A DNA stretch of 64,000 bases from Shinisaurus crocodilurus (Eukaryota > Chordata > Lepidosauria > Squamata > Shinisauridae): assembly GCA_021292165.1 (NCBI GenBank), contig CM037885.1, positions 7,683,042 through 7,747,041 of the forward strand. Direction: 5' to 3'. A model generated the notes under the pieces. That model saw only the letters and a program-made list of their open reading frames with translations. It was not told the DNA's origin and did not search any database. The first letter of the stretch is position 1. Each line of letters opens with the position of its first letter. Shown here piece after piece: positions 57,179 to 64,000 of the stretch. Position numbers and translations under genes: made by a program.

Positions 57179-57754
57179 CTAGGGGTGCACTGCAGGTAGC
57201 GCTATCTGGATATCGGGCAGCAGATTGCAGCTGTTAATGATATCTATCTTGTCTGCGACGGCTCGTAAATCCTCCAGGACAAGCCGGATGTTATGCGAGG
57301 CATTGATGATGCCATTTTGGGAGTTATTGAGCTGCCCTGTAATGGCCCCAATCTCTTTGATGGCCGTCTGGTACACTTGCTTGACCGTGCTGCTGACATC
57401 ATAGTATAAGCGGGCATTGCTCTCGATCAGCTTCTGCTGCAGCAGGGTGCTGTAGCGACCACTGTGTCGGATACGAAGGGCTGGCTTCTCTTCAACTGCT
57501 GTAGGAGAGCCCAGATCTTCATTCCTGAAAACTACCAGTGGAGGCAAGTCTGGGCTGATTAACTTAGGCTCAGCTTTTGGTCCAAGGGGACTTGCATCTT
57601 CTTCCTCATCTGTTTCGGAAGCTTCTCCAGCGACTTTCACCCCATAAAGGCGAGGGAATGAACCCTGGGGCACAGAGGACAGATAAACCTCTTCCTCTGA
57701 ATCCGTCTCTGAAGCTTCACCCTGGACTACAGTTTTGTACCCTGGGGCAGTCAT
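57179..57754 (-). CDS. BLOC1S3: BLOC-1 complex subunit 3
   Basis: Subunit of the cytosolic BLOC-1 complex, which sorts cargo from endosomes to melanosomes, platelet dense granules and other lysosome-related organelles; human loss causes Hermansky-Pudlak syndrome 8. The intact frame is 191 codons (human protein 202). Two acidic GEASETD motifs (residues 12-18 and 43-49, followed by EEE/EEED), DLPPLVVFR (69-77), and a long helical region (about 103-180) with LLQQKLIESNARLYYDV and ending LLPDIQ all match the family in order. The coding sequence is in one exon, as in human. On the minus strand, gtgatgggataATG follows a pyrimidine-rich acceptor ending ttaag, so a non-coding 5' exon lies upstream. 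It is convergent with the galectin. Nothing appears damaged. Confidence 0.96.
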   Translation of the reverse strand: MTAPGYKTVVQGEASETDSEEEVYLSSVPQGSFPRLYGVKVAGEASETDEEEDASPLGPKAEPKLISPDLPPLVVFRNEDLGSPTAVEEKPALRIRHSGRYSTLLQQKLIESNARLYYDVSSTVKQVYQTAIKEIGAITGQLNNSQNGIINASHNIRLVLEDLRAVADKIDIINSCNLLPDIQIALPAVHP

Positions 57755-57761
57755 TATCCCA

Positions 57762-57785
57762 TCACCTTAAGGGGGGGGAAAAGGC
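57762..57785 (-). promoter_or_regulatory. BLOC1S3: Splice acceptor before the BLOC1S3 coding exon
   Basis: On the minus strand gccttttcccccccc then ttaag, 11 bases before the ATG. Splicing from a 5' exon in the CpG-rich region near 58.6 kb would place this in the 5' UTR. Confidence 0.6.
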
Positions 57786-58002
57786 AGTTTAGAGCTGAGA
57801 ATTTGGAAGGGATGGAGGGATGCTAGAATAACTTCAAATGAGAAATCCTTACATTCTGGAGCAGAAGTAAAACATGTACAGACATTGCTGTTAAACAGAA
57901 AAACCGCTTCATCTGGTCAGGCTAAATTTCCATCAAGATCAGCATCTTGTTCTCCCAATATTGGGCACAGATACCTCAAGTGAGCAGATCTATCAATAAA
58001 AT

Positions 58003-58222
58003 GAGCCGGTGTGGTGTAGTGGTTAGTGTTGTACTGGGACTTGGGAGATCCGGGTTCTAATCCCCTCTCGGCCATGAAGCTCACTGGTGACTTTGGGCCA
58101 GTCACTGACCCTCAGGCTAACCTACCTCACAGGGTTGTCACGATGATAAAAATGGAGAGGAGGAGGATCATGTAAGCTTCCTTGGGTTCCTTGCAGGAAA
58201 AAAGGCGGGTTATAAATGTATT
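58003..58222 (+). mobile_element. CORE/MIR-like tRNA SINE in BLOC1S3 intron
   Basis: gagccggtgtggtgtagtgg, gggttctaatcccctctcgg, gtgactttgggccagtcact and ttccttgcaggaaaaaaggc, in order. Tail short. Confidence 0.82.
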
Positions 58223-58387
58223 AGGGAAACTGCCCCATGAATCATCCAAATTCAGAGACGGTGTACATCTGACTACAGCCCAAAAGAACACACAAGAAGG
58301 GGGGGGCTCTCCCCACAACACCCTCGTTCTGATCTTTAGAGGGACTTGTGCCTCATCCACTGTTTCCCAACCTAGATCATTCTAGCT

Positions 58388-58443
58388 CAGTGTTCTCTCC
58401 CAGATGTTTTTGGCCTACAACTCCCAGCATGCCCCAGCCAGCG
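58388..58443 (+). mobile_element. Half of a palindromic hAT MITE, cut at its loop
   Basis: Begins CAGTGTTCTC (with a small internal deletion) and runs through actcccagcatgccccagcc to agcg, the hairpin centre; the right arm is absent. Next base on is the promoter fragment repeated at 59321. Confidence 0.8.
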
Positions 58444-58499
58444 TAGCTCAGCTGCCTAACCCAGAAGGAGCGCCTCCACCTTTACAGATCACAGGATAC

Positions 58500-58720
58500 C
58501 GTCAGATCACGTGGCCACGAAACATCCCGGCGCGCCCCCCCCTCCTTCGTACGTTAAGCGAAGAGATTTTAGCCCGCACCGCAGCCCCTAGTGGCGCATG
58601 CGCGTTGCCGGCAGGTCGCTGGGAGCGTTCCTCCTCGTCAGAGGCGGAAGAGAAATGCCCTCCGGGTTCAGCTCCTTTACACACACCCCGAGTAGCCTCG
58701 GGTCATTTCAGGTGTCAGTC
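58500..58720 (-). promoter_or_regulatory. BLOC1S3: BLOC1S3 CpG-rich promoter and likely 5' exon
   Basis: CpG-dense, with a perfect NRF-1 palindrome GCGCATGCGC at 58594-58603 and an E-box TCACGTGG at 58507-58514, similar to the CLEAR element core used by TFEB on lysosomal genes. Position upstream of an intact coding exon and absence of a TATA box fit a housekeeping promoter. In human this promoter is shared head-to-head with TRAPPC6A, but I found no TRAPPC6A exon here. Exact start site and donor are not resolved. Confidence 0.65.
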
Positions 58721-58921
58721 TCCCTCACACGGGGCTTTGCGGCTGTGTTCTTAGTGCCAGACCTCAAATCCTGGAAGGCTTGGAGTAAGGGTAGCTTAAA
58801 GAGCCTCAGAGCATGTGCAGAGGGCATTTCCCTTACCACTGAGAAGAGACAAAAAGCCCGTATCACGTGTCAGTGATAGGGAGTGGGGAGGGAGGGAAGG
58901 AAAGCAGAGTGACTCCTGATC

Positions 58922-59252
58922 ATCATCCCTGATGACCACTGGCCATGCTGGCTGCGGCTGATGAGACTTGCAGTCCAAAGGACCCAGAGGGGCAGCAGGT
59001 TGGGGAAGGCTGCTCCGTACGGGGTGTGTGGCCCTCGTGGTGGGCCGCCCCACATACCAAACACCCTCTTGCCGTTCCTTTTCGGAGTAGCCCCAACACC
59101 CACTCCACATAGCTCCCTCTCACCCAGCCTCGCCCGTGGGCACGTCTGCTTGGCTGGCAGTAAGCACCACGGATTTCAGTGGAGCTTCACTACCAGGTAA
59201 GTATGTACAGAGTTGCTTATTGTTATTAATTATTATTCTTGCCACCAACCAG

Positions 59253-59299
<47 letters not shown>

Positions 59300-59873
59300 C
59301 AAGCACTTACCTAAAAACCAGCTCAGCTGCCTAACCCGGAAGGAGCGCCTCCACCTTTACAGATCACATGATACCGTCAGATCACGTGGCCACCTTAAGC
59401 TACCCTTATTCCAAGCCTCCACGTGATCTGACGGTATCATGTGATCTGTAAAGGTGGAGGCGCTCCTTCCGGGTTAGGCAGCTGAGCTGGTTTTTAGGTA
59501 AGTGCTTGGACAGAGAGAGAGAGAGAGGGCTGGTTGGTGGCAAGAATAATAATTAATAACAATAAGCAACTCTGTACATACTTACCTGGTAGTGAAGCTC
59601 CACTGAAATCCGTGGTGCTTACTGCCAGCCAAGCAGACGTGCCCACGGGCGAGGCTGGGTGAGAGGGAGCTGGAAGAGGGAGCTATGTGGAGTGGGTGTT
59701 GGGGCTACTCCGAAAAGGAACGGCAAGAGGGTGTTTGGTATGTGGGGCGGCCCACCACGAGGGCCACACACCCCGTACGGAGCAGCCTTCCCCAACCTGC
59801 TGCCCCTCTGGGTCCTTTGGACTGCAAGTCTCATCAGCCGCAGCCAGCATGGCCAGTGGTCATCAGGGATGAT
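58922..59873. repeat. Inverted duplication, arms about 450-470 bp, short spacer
   Basis: 58922-59392 is near-identical to the reverse complement of about 59422-59873. The spacer (about 59393-59421) is itself an inverted copy of 58778-58802. Arms differ in CT/GA run length (59253-59297 against 59512-59528) and by a 13-bp insertion in the right arm near 59670. The 72-bp end of the left arm (59321-59392) also repeats 58446-58514 in direct orientation. Paired open frames on opposite strands are a consequence. Confidence 0.92.
59253..59297. repeat. (CT)n microsatellite
   Basis: Uninterrupted CT run of about 44 bases in the left arm; the right arm has only about 17 bases of GA. Confidence 0.92.
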
Positions 59874-59999
59874 GGGAGTAGTTTGTGTTTGGACTTCAGA
59901 CACACAAATGCCCCCTTGTTTTTTGTAGAAATTAAGTGTTTCCTATAGGGCTTAAGCCCATTAGACTAGTTTGGATGTGGCTTTTTTAAAAAAGCAGTT

Positions 60000-60228
60000 A
60001 ATATTTATATGTATCTTGCCTTTTTTCCTGCATGGAACCCAAGGTGGCTTATATAATTCTCTTCCTCCACTCCATCTTAGCCTCACAACAACCCTGTGAG
60101 GTAGGCTAGGCTGAGAGTCAGTGACTGGCCCAAAGTCACCCATTGAGCTTCATGGCTGAGTGGGGACTAGAACCCGGGTCTCCCGAGTTCCAGCCCAACA
60201 CACTCACTGCTACGCCACACTGGTTCCC
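60000..60228 (-). mobile_element. CORE/MIR-like tRNA SINE
   Basis: Tail text gtatcttgccttttttcctg, then gtgactggcccaaagtcacc, tagaacccgggtctcccgag and the head tacgccacactggttcc. Confidence 0.82.
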
Positions 60229-60229
60229 A

Positions 60230-60740
60230 TGTTATGACTTAAAACCTGTTAAAGTATGTTGAAAATTGGTCTAACATGGTGGCTAATAGCTTGGCAATCT
60301 CTGCTTCAAAAATCCCACTTCAGTCAAGAACTCCTTGCTTTCCTGGCCTTAAGCCCCCTGCTCCATCTGCAGTTGCCTGGCTGGCTGGAACCCTGTACAG
60401 GCACGATTCACGCTGCAGCACTTCGTTACAGATTACAGTAAGTCTTTGTAACAGGAGAGAGGTCTATGATCGGACCTCGTGCAGGAGGTCGGAGGTGAGG
60501 ATGCCTGATAATGAAGGTAAAATCGTGAAAGACCCCCACAGTACCCCTCCCTGCCTATTAGGCTTGTGCTGCTGCCACACTGAGAAACCCGGGAGATGCA
60601 ACTGGGAGAGAGAGATTCCTCTGTCTGTTGCTGACCTTGGATCCGGGAATCCAAACTATCCTATGGCACCTTAGACACTGTCTGGGGGTCGTAGGATTGT
60701 GCCCTCCAAGACTACCAGATATGTAGAATTTGCTTATGTG
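60230..60740. other. Intergenic DNA, no gene seen
   Basis: A 132-codon plus frame (60276-60674) has no family resemblance and lacks support. Confidence 0.4.
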
Positions 60741-60744
60741 GACT

Positions 60745-61047
60745 AGAGCAGTCTGCCTATGTGCACCAGTTGCTGGGGAACATGGGCAGGAGGGTGCTGT
60801 TGCACTCCTGTCCTGCTTGTGGGTTTCCCGTGGGCAGCTGGTTGGCCACTGTGGGAACAGAATGCTGGTCTAGATGGACCCTTGGTCTGATCCAGCAGGG
60901 CTCTTCTTATGTAGCACGCTGGAGAGCCAGTGTGGCGTAGTGGTTAGAGTGTTGGAAGGGAGACCCAGATTCTAGTCCCCCACTGGGCCATGAAGCTCAC
61001 TGGGAGACTGGCCCAGTCATTGACTCTCAGGGTTGCTGTGAGGATGT
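60745..61047 (+). mobile_element. CR1-like 3' end followed by partial CORE SINE
   Basis: 60745-60915: ggaacatgggcaggagggtg and ctagatggacccttggtctg, ending gctcttcttatgt. From 60921: gagccagtgtggcgtagtgg and a shortened SINE body to about 61047. The SINE again sits at a CR1 tail. Confidence 0.72.
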
Positions 61048-61049
61048 TG

Positions 61050-62320
61050 TATTGTCAGTTGGTTTCATTGTTCTGTAGTTTTGTGGAGGAAGAGGGGGGC
61101 TGGCTGGCCCGCCACTACCCCACCCTTGCCTACTGGCAAAGGAACCAAGACCCTCTGAGATCTCAAGATACCAGACTGCCAGCCTCAGCTGTCTGCAATC
61201 CTACTTGGATCTCTGTTTAGGGACTAGCCTTCATATTTCTGTAACCTGGATTTAGATACTGAACTCACAGAGCACTACAAAACCCATTTGGGGTAAAACC
61301 AAGACAAGGTTTATTTCTGGTAGCATCTTACAACAAGATTGGGGAAATAAGAGAAGCACACAATATAGAGAGACACTTTGGTACACAGTAAAGCTAAAAA
61401 CACAATAAAACCTGATTCCTTAAGGTCTCTCAGGCACACCTGTTACCTGAGGGTGTCTTCTTCAAGGGTTAGATCCAGCACAGCCTTGCCGCCCGGGGGG
61501 AACTATTTTATCTACCCGCAGGTCCGAGATAAATAGCCCTCCACAAGACTTGCTTTTACCCAGAGCCCTCAAACCAGCCAATTTTACCAGGGGCTGCCTG
61601 GGGTCGATTCCTGAGGGGGGGGGCCTAAAGGCTCGGGCCCCTCGCTGGCCTGCTATGGCTCCAACCGCCAGGCAGGCACCCAAAAGACTAAGACCAAGAA
61701 CAAAGGCTACACGTGGGGAAATAGCTCTTCCCCCTCCCCTTTTCTGTAGCCTTCTTGCTTCAGCCAATCAATTTGAATTTCACCTGGCCATGCAGGGGGA
61801 CAGAAACTGGCCAGGCGGGGGGAAGGAAACTGTGAGTCATGACTTGAACTATCTGCATATGAATGCCCTCAGCCTGGCTCCTCCAGACGCCAGGCCCCAT
61901 CCCATGTTCCATGCACCTTTTGCTTCCTCCCAGCCCCCACCTGGTTTACTCATGAGGAGGCGTGTGTGTGTGTGTGTGTGTTCCTGCATGCATGCATGCA
62001 TGCATGCAGGAACCCCAAAAGCTCCTTTCTCCACACGCTAACTATGCACACCCCACCCCAGCCGGTTCACACATGAGGTGTGTGTGTGTACCCCCAAAGG
62101 CTCGTTTCTCCACAGGTTTTAATTGTCCACTGTTACGGCTGGGAGCGAAAGAGTTGTCTCGAAGGGGACAGTCATGGAGGTTTATGAGGCAGCCATAGCT
62201 AATTCTGGGGTGCAGGATCATATGAACATCGGTTCCTAGTTCAGGGTGCTCTTTCAGCTCTGTGTCGAATGAGGAACTGGGAAGCAACTTCAGCCTTTGT
62301 TTGCAGGTCTTAGATGAACG
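61050..62320. other. Intergenic DNA with simple repeats
   Basis: (GT)n at 61964-61981 and (TGCA)n at 61985-62007; gttcctgcatgcatgcatgc is palindromic. 61290-61870 includes a block (cagccaatcaatttgaattt, gactttgg) unlike other repeats here. No exon supported. Confidence 0.4.
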
Positions 62321-62321
62321 T

Positions 62322-62349
<28 letters not shown>
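62322..62349. repeat. (TA)n microsatellite
   Basis: About 14 TA units, followed at 62391-62465 by a minus-strand CR1-like tail (aagaagagccatgctggatc). Confidence 0.9.
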
Positions 62350-62354
<5 letters not shown>

Positions 62355-62664
62355 CTAATATAAAAACCATACAATTACAGATTAAGAATTTAAGAAGAGC
62401 CATGCTGGATCAGACCAAGGGGCCATGTAGTCCAGCATTCTGTTCACACAGTGGCCAACCAGATTCTTCGTGCACACCAGAGTTCTTTAGGTTAGTGAGA
62501 AGAGGTACGGTAAGTCATGAAGTAAGCTTCTCTCCCTCATGCTGTTCAAGGCATAGTACAATGCCTTGAATTGTACAAAGGTGGCAGCTGCAATTGCTGC
62601 CCTTAATGCACCCCAAGAGTCATTGAGGCCTCTGGGTTTTCCCATTCCCTCCTCTCCTCTCCGC

Positions 62665-63730
62665 AGGGCCGGCGCTACCGCTAGGCGAACTAGGCTACTG
62701 CCTAGAGCGCATGGCTAAAGGGGGCGCGATTCCTCACCCCCGCCACCGGACGCCGCCGCCCCTTAAGGCACCTCCTCCCCTCTCCGGCTGCTGGAATCGC
62801 CGCTGGCCCGGGGGCTGTGTGCTACGCGAGGCCGAGGATCGGCCTCCAGGTAGGAGGGAGGGAGGGAAGCATCGTCTCCCCGGCGTGCCTGTGCCCAGCC
62901 CCAGCCCCGCACCCGCCCGCATTCCGGAGATATGAGCGCTGCAGACTGCAGTGCTCCCCCGAGCGGCGGGATGGGCTGCAGGCGGCCCTGGGAGAGGCTG
63001 CGTTGGTGCCCGCGTCGCTCCTGCTGCTTGCTGTGCCGCCTGGCGCGGCGGCCCCAGGGCGTGCGGAGGCGCCTAGCAGCCCACTTGGCCGGCCGAGCCG
63101 AGTCCCGAGTCGCTCGCCGCCCCTCCGCCTTGCGGCCGCCTGGTACAAACCTCCCGCAGCTCCTCTGTCGGGTGGTGGGAAGGGGCTGGCCTTTTAGGTC
63201 CCGGCCCGGGGCGGCGTTCCTGCGGCGGCTGAGGGAGGCAGCCGAGGCCTTCGGGGACCTCCTGGCCCGGCCTTCCCCATCCTGGTGCCCCTCGGCTGTG
63301 TGGGACTGCAACCCCCATCATCCCCAGGCAGCCCGGAAGCTGCAGCCAAACCCAACTGGAGGGCGCCGGGTTGGGGGAGGCTGTTCTAAGGGACTACAGC
63401 TCCCAGCATCCCTGGCTGGAAGCTGTAGTTTAAAGCCCTGGCTTGCCTGCCCCTGCTGAAGCCCGCCCTTGGACTGGCAGCTCCCCGGGGCCCCGGAAAG
63501 AGAGGGGGCTTTCCCTGCCTGGACGTGCTGCCGGAAAGAAGTTCTCCCTTCTTGCCTGGACGTGCTACCGAACAAAGCAGGCGCCCTGCCGGGGGGTCCG
63601 GTGCCGGCAGGGGGGGGGGCGGGAGGTTGCAGAGCAGGGCTGCTTTCCGGAGCCCCCCCACGGCACGAGGGGGGGCGCTAAATATAATTTAGCCTAGGGC
63701 GCCAAACTGCCCTGCACCGGTCCTGCCTCT
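62665..63730. mobile_element. CpG-rich insertion with weak inverted ends
   Basis: Begins agggccggcgctaccgctag and ggcgaactaggctactgcct; ends agcctagggcgccaaactgc and accggtcctgcc, so the ends are complementary in parts (ggccggc / gcaccggtcc; actgcctagagcgc / gcctagggcgcc). GC-rich interior with long spurious frames on both strands, a palindromic MITE at about 63290-63430 (tgggactgcaacccccatca, gggactacagctcccagcat). It ends a few bases before the galectin-like exon. Confidence 0.55.
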
Positions 63731-63737
63731 CCGTCAG

Positions 63738-63794
63738 AGTTGGGTCCCCGCCCCTTACAGCCCTCCTGCTGACACTGACACCACAGCCACCAAA
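63738..63794 (+). pseudogene. Galectin-like linker exon (paralogous copy of exon 5)
   Basis: A 57-bp candidate exon with acceptor ctctccgtcag and donor gtaagt, phase 0-0 like exon 5. It encodes SWVPAPYSPPADTDTTATK, against exon 5 ending [14 protein letters not shown] identity is clear in the last 45 bases (ccctcctgct, cacagccaccaa, gtaagtaga). No exons 1-4 of a second copy are found between 52.9 and 63.7 kb, so it is a partial duplicate or the remaining part lies to the right. Whether it is expressed is unknown. Confidence 0.6.
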
Positions 63795-64000
63795 GTAAGT
63801 AGATCCTGAAGTTTATGTAAGTAGAAGGTTATTCACACTTCTCTCTTGATAGTGGATGGGGTTGGTACTGATTCTCAGCTCTGGTGCTTCATGTATCAAT
63901 TTTAGGCTTCAGTCTTGTACACATGTAGCGGACGGGACCCCTCAACTCCAAAGCCCACACCCTCGATGTGTACTTCGCTCTCACCAAGTGCCACCTTGTA

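Noticed and set aside
9408..58443. CRISPR-like array because of many repeated palindromes
   Set aside because: Copies are kilobases apart, have target-site duplications and are transposons in a vertebrate genome.
58502..58876. Possible TRAPPC6A first exon opposite BLOC1S3 (head-to-head in human)
   Set aside because: I searched the plus strand from 58.5 to 61.5 kb for the expected N-terminus and found nothing resembling it.
62711..63697. Overlapping 90-180 codon frames, GC-rich
   Set aside because: High GC gives few stops in all frames; sequence behaves like a repeat insertion and no domain is recognisable.

Overview
This 64 kb window looks like nuclear DNA of a sauropsid, most likely a squamate reptile. 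It holds few exons separated by long introns, dense non-LTR retrotransposon debris (L2-like and CR1-like LINEs), tRNA-derived SINEs with a MIR/CORE-like body, 5S rRNA-derived SINEs, many short palindromic DNA transposons, and simple repeats. There are no bacterial operons, CRISPR arrays or phage genes. The species call is inference from repeat types; the gene models are read directly from the sequence.

Two genes can be supported. (1) A tandem-repeat galectin on the + strand, closest to galectin-4 (LGALS4) within the LGALS4/LGALS9 group, has 11 coding exons at 30225-30254, 33975-34063, 38974-39169, 42325-42445, 44496-44561, 46218-46265, 48425-48448, 48593-48628, 49451-49539, 51527-51693 and 52722-52865. 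All 20 splice sites are canonical GT/AG and the phases agree. Both carbohydrate-recognition domains (CRDs) keep their sugar-binding residues. However, exons 4 and 10 each carry one extra base that breaks the frame, so the locus is either a young pseudogene, a null allele, or correct DNA with two assembly errors. A 5'-truncated L2-like LINE begins within about a base of the stop codon. (2) BLOC1S3, a lysosome-related-organelle biogenesis subunit, lies on the - strand as one intact 191-codon exon (57179-57754). It is convergent with the galectin and has a CpG-rich promoter near 58.5-58.7 kb. At the right edge (63738-63794) a 57-bp exon resembles linker exon 5 of the galectin, suggesting a second, partial galectin copy.

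Layout: 1-30.2 kb is intergenic repeat mosaic with no gene seen. 30.2-52.9 kb is the galectin. 52.9-55.8 kb is the L2-like LINE. 55.8-57.2 kb holds the two convergent gene ends. 57.2-58.8 kb is BLOC1S3 and its promoter. 58.9-59.9 kb is a near-perfect inverted duplication. 60-62.6 kb is repeats. 62.7-63.7 kb is a CpG-rich insertion next to the galectin-like exon.

The most striking non-gene content is a family of about 115-140 bp palindromic MITEs. Their 8-bp target duplications nearly all fit nnnTAnnn (hAT, Buster-like). Their palindromic core is shared with a second MITE family that has 3-bp TTA/TAA duplications. The core resembles the THAP11/ZNF143 promoter motif, and three broken copies end at the hairpin loop. 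SINEs with a 5S rRNA head and a CR1 tail are also present. I found no evidence of a wholly new biochemical system; these repeat chimeras are the best candidates for something undescribed.
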